From the NCBI GenBank assembly GCA_021796215.1, contig JAJYOK010000017.1:1-64000 (forward strand): a stretch of 64,000 nt of DNA. The letters are read 5' to 3'. The translations under genes and the position numbers were made by a program. The notes beneath the pieces were generated by a model. It was not told the origin of the DNA and did no database searches. It saw nothing but the letters and a program-made list of their open reading frames with translations. Shown piece after piece: positions 7,619-16,411 of this stretch (positions are counted from its first letter, which is position 1; every line of letters begins with the position of its first letter). This stretch comes from Bacteroidota bacterium (GTDB taxonomy: Bacteria; Bacteroidota; Ignavibacteria; UBA10030; UBA8401).

Positions 7619-9073
7619 ATGTTTGAACAGACTTTTAAAAATATCGACGATAAGCTGTGGAAAGATGCCGGCTGCTCCAGCGAGCTGGATTATGTAGAGC
7701 AAACCTCATGGATTCTTTTCCTTAAATACCTCGCCGACTTAGAAAAAGACAAAAAAGCTTCTGCAGACCTAACCGGAAAAACATACAAGCCGATTATTGA
7801 AAAACAATTTCAATGGGATGTCTGGGCTGCGCCCAAACTGAAAGATGGAAAGATCGATTTCCAAAAAGCGATGACCGGCGACGACCTGAAAGAGTTTGTC
7901 GACCATAAACTTTTCCCTTACCTCAAGAAATTCAAGACTTCGGCAGAAAGCCCCGATACGATTGAATACAAGGTCGGCGAAATATTCAACGAGCTGAAGA
8001 ACAAAATCCAGAGCGGCTACAATATGCGGGAAGTGATCAACCTTGTGGATGAGCTTCGTTTCCGCTCCCATGCCGAGAAGCATGAAATGTCCCATCTCTA
8101 CGAAGACAAGATCAAGAACATGGGGAATGCCGGAAGGAACGGGGGCGAATATTACACTCCCCGCCCGCTGATTAAGACAATCGTGAAGGTGGTTGCGCCG
8201 AAGATCGGCGATAAGATTTATGACGGCGCGGTTGGCTCGGCGGGATTTTTGGTCGAATCGTTCGAGTATCTGAAGCAAACCAAGAACCTTTCCACGAAGG
8301 ATATGGAGACCCTTCAGAAGAAAACGTTCTACGGCAAGGAGAAGAAATCGCTCGCCTATATTATCGGCACAATGAACATGATCCTGCACGGCATTGAAGC
8401 GCCGAACATTGTACATGACAATACTCTTTCAGAAAATATCTCGGATATACAGGAGCGAGACCGCTATGATGTTGTGCTTGCGAACCCGCCGTTCGGCGGC
8501 AAAGAGCGGGCGGAGGTTCAGCAGAATTTTCCCATTAAGACGGGTGAAACGGCGTTCCTCTTCCTTCAGCATTTCATCAAGATATTGCGTGCCGGCGGAA
8601 ATGCCGGCATTATTATAAAGAATACATTTCTTTCCAATTCGGATAATGCGTCGGTCAGTTTGCGGAAGCTGCTGCTCGAAACGTGCAATCTGCATGCCGT
8701 GCTTGACCTTCCCGGCGGCGTATTTACCGGCGCCGGCGTTAAAACGGTCGTCCTCTTTTTTACCAAGGGTGAGCCGACACGCAAAGTTTGGTTCTATCAA
8801 TTGAACTTAGAGCGCAATCTCGGCAAAACAAATCCGTTAAATGAGAGCGACCTTGCGGAGTTTGTGAAGTTGCAGAAGAAGAAAGAAGATTCCGATAATT
8901 CGTGGAGCGTAAAGATTGCCGATGTTGATACAACAACATTCGACCTTTCGGTAAAGAACCCGAATAAAAAAGATGAAGCGGCATTGCGTTCACCCAAAGA
9001 TATTTTGCATGAAATGAAAAAGTTAGATGAAGAGGCAGAAAAGGTTATGAAAACGATTGGGAAGCTGGTATGA
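7619..9073 (+). CDS. hsdM: Type I restriction-modification methyltransferase subunit (HsdM)
   Basis: A 484-residue N6-adenine methyltransferase subunit. Residues about 5-120 match the HsdM N-terminal helical domain. The S-adenosylmethionine loop is near residue 200 (DGAVGSAGFL, where GSGGFL is more usual), and the catalytic NPPF motif is near residue 288. LPGGVFTGAGVKT, typical of HsdM, follows. With HsdS it methylates one adenine in each half of the recognition site and protects host DNA. I chose ATG 7619, which has AAGG nearby and gives the family's normal N-terminus; an in-frame TTG at 7559 would add 20 unrelated residues. It overlaps hsdS by 4 bases. Confidence 0.95.
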   Translation: MFEQTFKNIDDKLWKDAGCSSELDYVEQTSWILFLKYLADLEKDKKASADLTGKTYKPIIEKQFQWDVWAAPKLKDGKIDFQKAMTGDDLKEFVDHKLFPYLKKFKTSAESPDTIEYKVGEIFNELKNKIQSGYNMREVINLVDELRFRSHAEKHEMSHLYEDKIKNMGNAGRNGGEYYTPRPLIKTIVKVVAPKIGDKIYDGAVGSAGFLVESFEYLKQTKNLSTKDMETLQKKTFYGKEKKSLAYIIGTMNMILHGIEAPNIVHDNTLSENISDIQERDRYDVVLANPPFGGKERAEVQQNFPIKTGETAFLFLQHFIKILRAGGNAGIIIKNTFLSNSDNASVSLRKLLLETCNLHAVLDLPGGVFTGAGVKTVVLFFTKGEPTRKVWFYQLNLERNLGKTNPLNESDLAEFVKLQKKKEDSDNSWSVKIADVDTTTFDLSVKNPNKKDEAALRSPKDILHEMKKLDEEAEKVMKTIGKLV

Positions 9074-10215
9074 AGAAGGGGTGGGAAATAAAAAATATGG
9101 GAGATATTTGCTCTATTAGCACGGGCAAATCTAACACTGAAGATGCAGTTGAAAATGGACGATTCGCATTCTTTGATAGATCAAAAATTGTAAAGAGGAG
9201 TTCAAAATATTTATTTGATTGTGATGCAATTATTATTGCAGGAGAAGGTCAAACTTTTTTACCAAAATATTATTCAGGGAAATTTGATTTACATCAGAGA
9301 GCTTATGCTATCTTTAATTTTAACGAAAGGGTTAGTATTCATTATGTTTACAAATACCTGATACATTTCCATAAGTATTTTGAAGCTGTCGCTGTTGGTG
9401 CGACTGCAAAATCATTACGGTTGAGACACTTCCAAGATTTGCCAATCCCAGTTCCCCCTCTTCCCGATCAGAAGCGAATTGTTGCTGTGCTGGATGAATC
9501 GTTTGCAGCGCTTACTAAAGCAAAAGAGAATGCGGAGAAAAATCTTGTCTATGCGAGGGAGTTGTTCAAATCTGCTCTGCAAGAAATGGTAAGTAAGCCG
9601 AAAAAGAATTGGCAAAAAAGAAAGTTGGAAGAGTTGTTCAATATAAAACATGGTTTTGCATTTAAGAGCAAATATTTTTCAAGATCAGGCAAATATATTT
9701 TACTTACGCCGGGACATTTTTATGAAGAAGGTGGATATCGAGACAGAGGCGAAAAAACAAAATATTATGTAGGAGATATACCCGATGGCTTTATTGCAAA
9801 AAAAGGTGACATTATGATTGCAATGACAGAACAAGCACCGGGGCTTTTGGGAAGCCCAATAATTGTTCCGGAGGCGAATAAATATTTGCACAATCAACGT
9901 CTCGGGCTTATTAAATACAAACAAGAAAACATTTTGGATACAAATTATTTAGCCTATCTGTTCAACACAAAAAAAATAAGAAGTCAGATTCATCAAAGCG
10001 CAAGTGGTGTAAAAGTTCGTCACACTTCGCCAACGAAAGTTTTAGAGATAAATGTTTTCATTCCCAAACTCGAGGAACAACAAACCATTGTTAAGAAACT
10101 CGATGCACTTTCATCTGAAACCAAAAAACTCGAAGCCATTTATCAGCAAAAACTCTCTGCGCTGGAAGAGCTGAAAAAATCGTTGCTGCAAAAAGCGTTT
10201 AACGGAGAGTTGTGA
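9070..10215 (+). CDS. hsdS: Type I restriction-modification specificity subunit (HsdS)
   Basis: A 381-residue DNA-recognition subunit with two target-recognition domains, about residues 1-125 and 175-325. Each is followed by a long helical spacer: residues 130-180 start PIPVPPLPDQKRIV, and residues 335-381 start IPKLEEQQTIV. The internal repeat of these spacers is the family hallmark and sets the distance between the two half-sites. The first recognition domain is more AT-rich than hsdM, as is common for exchangeable recognition domains. ATG overlaps the hsdM stop (ATGA). The motif recognised cannot be read from sequence. Confidence 0.93.
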   Translation: MKKGWEIKNMGDICSISTGKSNTEDAVENGRFAFFDRSKIVKRSSKYLFDCDAIIIAGEGQTFLPKYYSGKFDLHQRAYAIFNFNERVSIHYVYKYLIHFHKYFEAVAVGATAKSLRLRHFQDLPIPVPPLPDQKRIVAVLDESFAALTKAKENAEKNLVYARELFKSALQEMVSKPKKNWQKRKLEELFNIKHGFAFKSKYFSRSGKYILLTPGHFYEEGGYRDRGEKTKYYVGDIPDGFIAKKGDIMIAMTEQAPGLLGSPIIVPEANKYLHNQRLGLIKYKQENILDTNYLAYLFNTKKIRSQIHQSASGVKVRHTSPTKVLEINVFIPKLEEQQTIVKKLDALSSETKKLEAIYQQKLSALEELKKSLLQKAFNGEL

Positions 10216-10220
10216 GTATT

Positions 10221-10320
10221 TGTCATTCTGAGGGAGCGCAGCGACCGAAGAATCCAGAACATAGATTCTTCACAGTATAAAAATAAAAAACTGGATGCTT
10301 CGCTACGCTCAGCATGACGT
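10221..10320. repeat. Composite inverted-repeat element, empty copy
   Basis: The left arm (10221-10257) reads TCATTCTGAGGGAGCGCAGC and ends GAAGAATCCAG. The right arm (10291-10320) reads CTGGATGCTTCGCTACGCTC and ends CAGCATGACG, roughly its complement. About 33 AT-rich bases lie between. This is the form of the element without an inserted gene. Confidence 0.8.
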
Positions 10321-10336
10321 TGACTAAAGAGTACCG

Positions 10337-10372
10337 GTCATTCCGAGGGAGCGCAGCGACCGAAGAATCCAG
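10337..10372. repeat. Left arm of inverted-repeat element enclosing a GIY-YIG gene
   Basis: It repeats the left arm at 10221-10257 with one or two changes (TCATTCCGAGGGAGCGCAGC, then GAAGAATCCAG). The GIY-YIG start codon lies eight bases beyond it. The matching right arm appears only after the gene, at 10676. Confidence 0.8.
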
Positions 10373-10380
10373 TAACTAAA

Positions 10381-10668
10381 ATGTCACAGAAGAATAAATT
10401 TTTCGTTTATATTCTTGCGAGTAAGCGAAACGGAACTTTGTATATCGGAGTTACAAATAATTTGCAGCGAAGAATTGCAGAGCATAAAGAAAAACTGATA
10501 CCGGGGTTTACCAAGAAATATGAAGTCACACGGTTAGTATATTTTGAAGAGTTCAGTGATCCCCGTTATGCGATCGAACGTGAGAAAGTCTTAAAGGGTT
10601 GGTTAAGAAAAAAGAAGCTCGCATTAATCGAGTCGGTAAATCCGGAGTGGAAGGAAATAGAATTGTAG
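10381..10668 (+). CDS. Small GIY-YIG nuclease domain protein
   Basis: A 95-residue protein that is essentially one GIY-YIG domain (UvrC/YhbQ type). FFVYILASK carries the first Tyr, LYIGVTNNLQRRIAEHK is the core with the catalytic Arg, and a conserved Glu lies in YFEEF. The C-terminal ending NPEWKEIEL is common in this group. Such proteins are predicted single-domain nucleases, and their cellular job is mostly unknown. It interrupts the hsd operon and sits exactly between the arms of a dispersed inverted repeat; GAATCCAG occurs at both borders (10365 and 10668, the latter overlapping the stop codon). No clear ribosome site is seen. Confidence 0.85.
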   Translation: MSQKNKFFVYILASKRNGTLYIGVTNNLQRRIAEHKEKLIPGFTKKYEVTRLVYFEEFSDPRYAIEREKVLKGWLRKKKLALIESVNPEWKEIEL

Positions 10669-10786
10669 AATCCAGAACTGGATGCTTCACAACATAAAAA
10701 TCTGGATCCTTCACTTCGTTCAGGATGACACAGACTCTTGAGTCATTGTCATTCTGAAGAAGCGTAGCGACCGAAGAATCCAGAAG
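10668..10786. repeat. Right arm of the GIY-YIG element and a further repeat copy
   Basis: GAATCCAG, then CTGGATGCTTCACAAC, then CTGGATCCTTCACTTC ending CAGGATGAC give two right-arm-like segments (about 10678-10730). A new left-arm copy follows at 10747-10785 (TCATTCTGAAGAAGCG to GAATCCAG). hsdR starts 22 bases later. Confidence 0.75.
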
Positions 10787-10807
10787 CGTAACATTAAGAA
10801 TAAAATC

Positions 10808-13114
10808 ATGAACGAATCCGAAACCAGAGCCGAACTGATCGATCCCAAGCTGAAAGCAAGCGGCTGGGGAGTTGTTGAGGGGTCAAAGATACTTCGTGAA
10901 CATCCTATCACAATTGGAAAAATTCTAACCGGCGGCACACGTGCAAAACCGCTCAAAGCCGATTATGTACTGGTCTATAACAACCGCAAGCTTGCAGTCA
11001 TCGAAGCAAAAAGCGATGAACAGGAAGTTGGCGAAGGAGTAGCGCAGGCAAAGAACTACGCCGGAAAGATGCAGATCAATTTCACGTACTCCTGCAACGG
11101 TAAAGAGATTTACGAGATCGTGATGAGTCCCAACAAGGAAGGATTGGTTACATCCTTCCCAACGCCGGAACAGTTATGGACAAGAGCATTTCAAAAAGAA
11201 GATGCATGGCTGGAGAAGTTCAACGCCGTTCCGTTTGAAGATGTCGGCGGAACGAAACAGACACGCTACTATCAGGAAATTGCGATCAACAATACCATGG
11301 CGGCAATTGCGGAAGGAAAGCAGCGCATTCTGCTCACGCTCGCAACAGGGACGGGAAAGACATTCATCGCATTCCAGATAGTGTGGAAATTATTTCACTC
11401 CCGCTGGAACCTGAACCGGGACGGTGGGCGCAGGCCGAGAATCCTTTTTCTTGCAGACAGAAATATCCTTGCAGACCAGGCATACAACGCATTCTCTCCC
11501 TTTCCCGAAGATGCGCTGGCACGCATTAAGCCGGATGAGATTCGCAGAAGAGGGCAAGTCCCCACCGGCGGAAGTATCTTCTTTACCATCTTTCAGACAT
11601 TCATGAGCGGAAGCGATGCGGAAGGGCGCCCCGCGCCGTACTTCGGCGAATATCCCAAAGACTTTTTTGATTTTATCGTTATCGACGAATGCCACCGCGG
11701 CGGAGCAAACGACGAGAGCAACTGGCGGGATATTATGGAATATTTTTCTCCCGCAGTGCAGCTAGGCTTAACGGCGACACCAAAACGAAAACATAACATC
11801 GATACCTATAAGTATTTCGGAGAGCCGGTCTATATCTATTCACTGAAAGAGGGAATCAATGACGGGTTTCTTACGCCGTTCAAAGTAAAACGGATTAAAA
11901 CAACGCTAGACGATTACATCTATACGCCGGACGACCGGGTTGTTGAGGGAGAAATCGAGGAAGGGAAGATTTACATCGAGCCCGATTTTAATAAGATTAT
12001 TGAAATAAAAGAGCGGGAAGCAAAGCGGGTAGAAATTTATCTTTCCGAAGTGGACCAAAAAGAAAAAGCGATTGTCTTCTGCGCAACACAGGCGCATGCT
12101 GCTGCGGTGAGAGATTTGATTAATGAAAGGAAAAAGAGCACTGACCCTCTTTATTGCGTTCGGGTAACTGCGAACGACGGAGCGCTCGGCGAACAGTACC
12201 TTCGTGATTTTCAGGATAATGAAAGAGCGATCCCTACAGTTCTGACAACATCACAAAAACTCTCTACCGGCGTCGATGCAAGAAACATACGGAATATTGT
12301 TTTGATGCGTCCGATTAATTCGATGATAGAATTCAAACAAATCATCGGGCGTGGAACGAGATTATTCGACGGCAAAGATTATTTTACTATTTATGATTTC
12401 GTCGACGCATATCATCACTTTGCAGATCCGGAATGGGATGGTGAGCCAATAGAACCTGAACCAAAACCTCCGATAGTATCAGAACCACCTCCAACGCCCC
12501 CTGAACCACCTCAGCCGCCAAGGCAGAGAGTTAAAATTAAGCTTGCCGATGGCAAAGCTCGTGAAATTCAGCACATGGTTGCGACATCCTTCTGGAGTCC
12601 CGACGGAAAACCAATATCAGCAGAACAGTTCTTGAAGCAGTTATTTGGTGAGCTGCCAAAATTCTTTAAGAATGAAGAAGAGTTGAGAAGTCTATGGTCC
12701 AGTCCGGCAACACGAAAAGCTTTGCTGGAAAAACTTGCCGGTGCCGGTTACGAAAGGGAACAGCTCTCAATATTACAGACACTCATCAACGCTGAAAAAA
12801 GCGATCTGTTTGACGTGCTCGAGTATGTTTCATTTGCACTAAAGCCAATAACAAGAGAAAAAAGGGTAGCACTCGCGCAAACAAAAATTTTTTCAGGTTT
12901 AACGAACAAAGAGAAAGAGTTTTTAGAGTTTGTTCTTTCTAAATATATTGAAACGGGAGTGGAGGAATTAGATCAAGAGAAGCTGCCAACCCTCCTTCAA
13001 TTAAAATATCAAGCTATAAGCGATGCAGCGGAAATATTGGGTGGGGTTGAAAAAATTAAAGGCACTTTCATTGCGTTTCAAAAGTACTTGTATGCAAACT
13101 ATGCTGCAACTTAA
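10808..13114 (+). CDS. hsdR: Type I restriction endonuclease/translocase subunit (HsdR)
   Basis: A 768-residue motor and nuclease subunit. The N-terminal PD-(D/E)XK nuclease shows D52 and E66-A-K68. The superfamily 2 motor follows with Walker A (ATGTGKT, about residue 180), the DECH box (about 292), GLTATPKR, and QIIGRGTR (about 513). A proline-rich stretch at about 548-575 links to the C-terminal domain of the EcoEI-like R proteins. The subunit pulls DNA and cuts foreign, unmethylated molecules. All expected motifs are intact, so the system should be active. It is separated from hsdS by the GIY-YIG element of about 590 bases, so it may need its own promoter. Confidence 0.95.
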   Translation: MNESETRAELIDPKLKASGWGVVEGSKILREHPITIGKILTGGTRAKPLKADYVLVYNNRKLAVIEAKSDEQEVGEGVAQAKNYAGKMQINFTYSCNGKEIYEIVMSPNKEGLVTSFPTPEQLWTRAFQKEDAWLEKFNAVPFEDVGGTKQTRYYQEIAINNTMAAIAEGKQRILLTLATGTGKTFIAFQIVWKLFHSRWNLNRDGGRRPRILFLADRNILADQAYNAFSPFPEDALARIKPDEIRRRGQVPTGGSIFFTIFQTFMSGSDAEGRPAPYFGEYPKDFFDFIVIDECHRGGANDESNWRDIMEYFSPAVQLGLTATPKRKHNIDTYKYFGEPVYIYSLKEGINDGFLTPFKVKRIKTTLDDYIYTPDDRVVEGEIEEGKIYIEPDFNKIIEIKEREAKRVEIYLSEVDQKEKAIVFCATQAHAAAVRDLINERKKSTDPLYCVRVTANDGALGEQYLRDFQDNERAIPTVLTTSQKLSTGVDARNIRNIVLMRPINSMIEFKQIIGRGTRLFDGKDYFTIYDFVDAYHHFADPEWDGEPIEPEPKPPIVSEPPPTPPEPPQPPRQRVKIKLADGKAREIQHMVATSFWSPDGKPISAEQFLKQLFGELPKFFKNEEELRSLWSSPATRKALLEKLAGAGYEREQLSILQTLINAEKSDLFDVLEYVSFALKPITREKRVALAQTKIFSGLTNKEKEFLEFVLSKYIETGVEELDQEKLPTLLQLKYQAISDAAEILGGVEKIKGTFIAFQKYLYANYAAT

Positions 13115-13186
13115 TTACAGTGGATCATTACTTTGTTGTGAATTCCGTCATCATTTGATACTTGTCGAAAATCAAAAGGCGAAACG

Positions 13187-13750
13187 ATGAACACTGAAGA
13201 TAAAATTATCGTGCCGCATGGCGGTTATAAAAACCTTAAAGCATATCAAATGTCTGAAATTGTTTATGACGGAACAGTGAAATTTTGTGCGCGTTTTGTA
13301 AGTGCACGCTCTCGCACCACCGACCAAATGATACAAGCAGCGCGAAGCGGCAAGCAAAATATCGCTGAAGGTAGTATGGCATCCGGCACTTCTAAAAAGT
13401 TTGAACTTAAATTAGTCGGTGTAGCCCGTGCAAGTTTAGAAGAGCTTTTACTTGACTATGAAGATTACTTAAGACAACATCAACTAAAACTCTGGGGAAA
13501 AGATAATCCAAATGCAATTAAAATTCGAAAGTTTGGTTCTTCAGAAAATAGGTCATATATGACTTATAAGACCTTTATTGAAAACCAATCTGACGAAGTA
13601 GCAGCAAATGCACTTATCTGTCTAATCCACCAGACAAACTATTTATTAGACCAACTGTTGCGGCAATTAGAACAAAAATTCTTGACAGAGGGTGGTTTCA
13701 CGGAAAGGTTATATAATTCACGAAAGAACATACTAAAAAAGCGGTTGTAA
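13187..13750 (+). CDS. Four-helix-bundle (S23/IVS-type) protein with suffix domain
   Basis: A 187-residue all-helical protein of the family first seen inside 23S rRNA intervening sequences. The signature stretch runs from LKAYQMSEIVYD to TTDQMIQAARSGKQNIAEGS, about residues 17-65, followed by a helix SLEELLLDYEDYLRQ. It is longer than the plain 120-residue form because of a C-terminal helical suffix. The family's function is unknown; members are often found in accessory DNA. It follows hsdR by 72 bases in the same direction and may travel with the restriction system. Confidence 0.85.
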   Translation: MNTEDKIIVPHGGYKNLKAYQMSEIVYDGTVKFCARFVSARSRTTDQMIQAARSGKQNIAEGSMASGTSKKFELKLVGVARASLEELLLDYEDYLRQHQLKLWGKDNPNAIKIRKFGSSENRSYMTYKTFIENQSDEVAANALICLIHQTNYLLDQLLRQLEQKFLTEGGFTERLYNSRKNILKKRL

Positions 13751-14067
13751 TAATCCCATAAATCCCTCATCACAGGTCATTTCTCAAAAAATCTCCGACA
13801 AAATCAGCCACCTCGTTCCCGCTGCCTGCCGCTCTGTGGCGTGGCTCCCGCGTGGGAATGTAACTCCTGCCCCTCAGCCTCGAAACCTTAGAAAGCTGCC
13901 AATTAGTTGCCCTCCAAAACCCGTTCGCACGACAGAAGCCCGTCATTCCCGAAAGTGAGCGCCCCCATCCCGTAGAGCGGGGTTTTTGCCGGAAATCTAA
14001 TCCGCTTTTGCAGTGAAAAATCGAAAACATAGGCATATTCCCCTGAAAAGCCCCATTTTTAACCCCT
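13751..14067. other. Non-coding leader of the 21-bp array
   Basis: These 317 bases have no convincing gene. They include a CCCG / CGGG hairpin followed by five T at about 13967-13987, which could terminate the preceding gene. A TCATTCCCGAAAG tag of the dispersed repeat class lies at about 13941, and degenerate 21-bp-like units precede the clean array. Confidence 0.5.
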
Positions 14068-14424
14068 TGGGAAGCGTTCTGAGTCATCGGGGAAGCGTTC
14101 TAACTCATCGGGGAAGCGTTCTGAACCATCGGGGAATCATTCTGAACCATCGGGGAAGCGTTCTAACTCATCGGGGAAGCGTTCTGAGTCTTCGGGGAAG
14201 CGTTCTAAACCATCGGGGAAGCGTTCTAACTCATCGGGGAAGCGTTCTGAGTCTTCGGGGAAGCGTTCTAACTCATCGGGGAAGCGTTCTGAGTCTTCGG
14301 GGAAGCGTTCTAAACCATCGGGGAAGCGTTCTAACTCTTCGGGGAAGCGTTCCAAGTCATCGGGGAAGCGTTCTAACACACCGGGGAACACCTCTGAGTC
14401 TTCAGGGAAACAATAAAAATCTCC
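14068..14424. repeat. 21-bp tandem repeat array (16-17 units)
   Basis: Sixteen contiguous 21-base units run from 14068 to 14403, with a degenerate one after. Each has the fixed core GGGGAAGCGTTCT and an 8-base variable end drawn from few variants (AACTCATC, GAGTCTTC, AAACCATC, GAACCATC, AACTCTTC, GAGTCATC). Units decay at both edges. There are no unique spacers, so this is not CRISPR. The period of seven codons keeps frames open on both strands: RGSVLTH-type repeats on plus and ERFPDEL-type on minus. Confidence 0.95.
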
Positions 14425-14553
14425 AGAGAACATCATCCGAACATCCGGTATCAGCACTAAACACTCCTATCTTCATTCTTAAGCGCGAAATGGACGAAAA
14501 AAACAGTCAAAGAAAGCCTTTCAGGTTTTGGCAGCACATATCAACGTACATAA

Positions 14554-14585
14554 TTTGCAAAACAGCAATCTTCTTTATACATTTA
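14554..14585 (+). promoter_or_regulatory. Bacteroidota-type promoter for lnt
   Basis: TTTG at 14554, exactly 20 bases, then TACATTTA at 14578, against the known Bacteroidota consensus TTTG-N19-21-TAnnTTTG. Transcription would begin near 14592, upstream of the extended lnt N-terminus. Confidence 0.55.
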
Positions 14586-14657
14586 CCTTTGTTAAATTTG
14601 AACAAATTGCAGAACATCTTTGAGATGCCCTGCCACTAACATTAACAGGCCACTGTC

Positions 14658-16334
14658 ATTGAAGCACAACACACATCACGAATTAATCTCGCTCTTGCAG
14701 CCATTACCGGCATTGCATTCGGCTGTGCATTTCCTCCTTTCCCGCTCGGAGTTCTGGCGTGCGTGGCGCTGGTGCCACTGCTGATTTTGCTGGAACGTCT
14801 CGATTCCTATTTCGAAAGATTCCGATTCCTTTATCTTACGTTTTTCATTGCAAGCTGTATTGCATTGTACTGGGTTGGCGGATTCACGCACATGCGGGAT
14901 CCTTATTTGATGATGGCAGGCGGACTTTTGCTTCTTGCAGAGCCGGTGTTCTTCTCGTTGATCATGTTGACATATTCATTCATTCGGAAAAAACTCGGAC
15001 TAACAATTGCGCTTATCGCACTGCCCGCAGTTTGGGTAACGTGGGAATGGCTTTACGCCTACGGTCAGTTTTCGTTCCCATGGCTCACGCTCGGCGATAC
15101 GCAAACATACTACTTGCAGAAAATTCAGTTTGCAGAAATTACCGGCGTCTATGGCATTTCGCTTTGGATCGTCATCATTAACGTTCTTGTATTTTTGCTC
15201 TTCCTCGAAGCCGCGAAAGCAGGATGGAAAGTTTCACAAGGCAAAAGTGTTCTACTTATAGCGGCAATAGCCGCTGTTTACATCGCGCCAACGATTTACA
15301 GCTTTACTGTGAACGAAAATAAATTTATGAAGACTTCTCCTGATGAATTGAACGTTGGCATCATTCAGCCTAACACAGACCCGTGGGAAAAATGGACAAG
15401 CGGAAATTCCTTAGAACCTCGCTGGCATCAGGTAGAACAGTATTTGGCAATGACAAACGCTCAGCGAAAAGACAGCGTGCAGATTTCTGTGTGGCCCGAA
15501 ACCGCAGTGCTGTTCAATCTTCCTTCAAGCCGGTATTACGATCAGTTTCGTTCGGCAATTGATTCGATGAATATTTCCATCATCACCGGCTTTGTGGACT
15601 ATCATTTTTATGAAAACGGCGAAGCGCCGGTAGGAAGCAGCATTATTTCCGGCACAAATGTTCATTATGATTCGTACAATGCCGTGATGTTCGCAGAGCC
15701 GCACGTTCCGTTCATTCAGAAATATGCGAAGATGCGCCTCGTTCCGTTCGCTGAACGCATTCCGTACGCCGACGAAGTTCCGTTCCTCATCGAGCCGCTG
15801 CGATGGGGCGTCGGCATCAGCAATTGGGGGATCGGAAAAGACAGTACAGTCTTCGAAGACCATGTGAACAATTCAAATCGGCCGAAGGCTGATCAGCCTA
15901 AGGCTGAATTCCTGGCAATGGTCTGCTACGAATCCATTTTCCCTGAATTTGTCAGCTCATTTGTGAAACGCGGCGCTGAATTTCTTGTTTTCATTACAAA
16001 TGACAGTTGGTGGGGGAATACATCAGGCGCGCGGCAGCACGCGCAGATTGCCGTGTTACGCGCGGTGGAAAACCGGCGCTGGGTCGTGCGATGCGCGAAC
16101 GGCGGAATTTCCTGCTTTATTGATCCGATGGGAAGAATGTACGACAAGACTTCGATGTACACTCAAGCGTCCATTGTCCATCGCATCGAGCCGCGCTCTG
16201 AACAAACATTTTACACGCGTCATGGCGATTGGCTTGCCCGTATATGTGCGGTGTTGACGTTGGTAATGCTAGTGATATCTCTAATTGTGAGTTTCAGGTC
16301 TAAATTTTACGGTTTAAAGTTTGCTGAATCTTGA
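14658..16334 (+). CDS. lnt: Apolipoprotein N-acyltransferase
   Basis: Lnt adds the third acyl chain to lipoproteins at the inner membrane. An N-terminal block of about seven membrane segments is followed by a nitrilase-like domain with the catalytic triad: Glu in VWPET, Lys in YAKMRLVPF and Cys in MVCYES. TNDSWWG and RAVENRRWVVR follow as usual. The first normal start is GTG 14763, but the family's N-terminal helix (GIAFGCAFPPFPLG) is encoded upstream in the same frame, and the only plausible start before the in-frame TAA at 14643 is ATT 14658. A repeat palindrome is inserted just before the catalytic Cys strand. Confidence 0.9.
   Translation: MEAQHTSRINLALAAITGIAFGCAFPPFPLGVLACVALVPLLILLERLDSYFERFRFLYLTFFIASCIALYWVGGFTHMRDPYLMMAGGLLLLAEPVFFSLIMLTYSFIRKKLGLTIALIALPAVWVTWEWLYAYGQFSFPWLTLGDTQTYYLQKIQFAEITGVYGISLWIVIINVLVFLLFLEAAKAGWKVSQGKSVLLIAAIAAVYIAPTIYSFTVNENKFMKTSPDELNVGIIQPNTDPWEKWTSGNSLEPRWHQVEQYLAMTNAQRKDSVQISVWPETAVLFNLPSSRYYDQFRSAIDSMNISIITGFVDYHFYENGEAPVGSSIISGTNVHYDSYNAVMFAEPHVPFIQKYAKMRLVPFAERIPYADEVPFLIEPLRWGVGISNWGIGKDSTVFEDHVNNSNRPKADQPKAEFLAMVCYESIFPEFVSSFVKRGAEFLVFITNDSWWGNTSGARQHAQIAVLRAVENRRWVVRCANGGISCFIDPMGRMYDKTSMYTQASIVHRIEPRSEQTFYTRHGDWLARICAVLTLVMLVISLIVSFRSKFYGLKFAES
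15878..15909. repeat. Palindromic repeat inside lnt
   Basis: A near-perfect 32-base palindrome centred on AGGCTGATCAGCCT (15886-15899), translated as PKADQPKAE. The central 12 bases GGCTGATCAGCC recur at the ribF 3' end (59748-59759). It appears to be an in-frame repeat insertion in a surface loop. Confidence 0.7.
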
Positions 16335-16411
16335 ATCGTGAACAACACACCTTAGTTCTCACTTGGAAGTTTAGAATTTAAACGTTGAACATAAATACAA
16401 AGGAAGAAAAG

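Noticed and set aside
14068-14424. CRISPR array
   Set aside because: Units are directly adjacent, with variable ends drawn from a few recurring words; there are no unique spacers and no cas genes nearby.
14013-14639. A 208-codon plus-strand frame and a 106-codon minus-strand frame with seven-residue repeats
   Set aside because: Both follow from a 21-base period; both strands being open is expected without selection, and no signal peptide, domain or start signal is seen.
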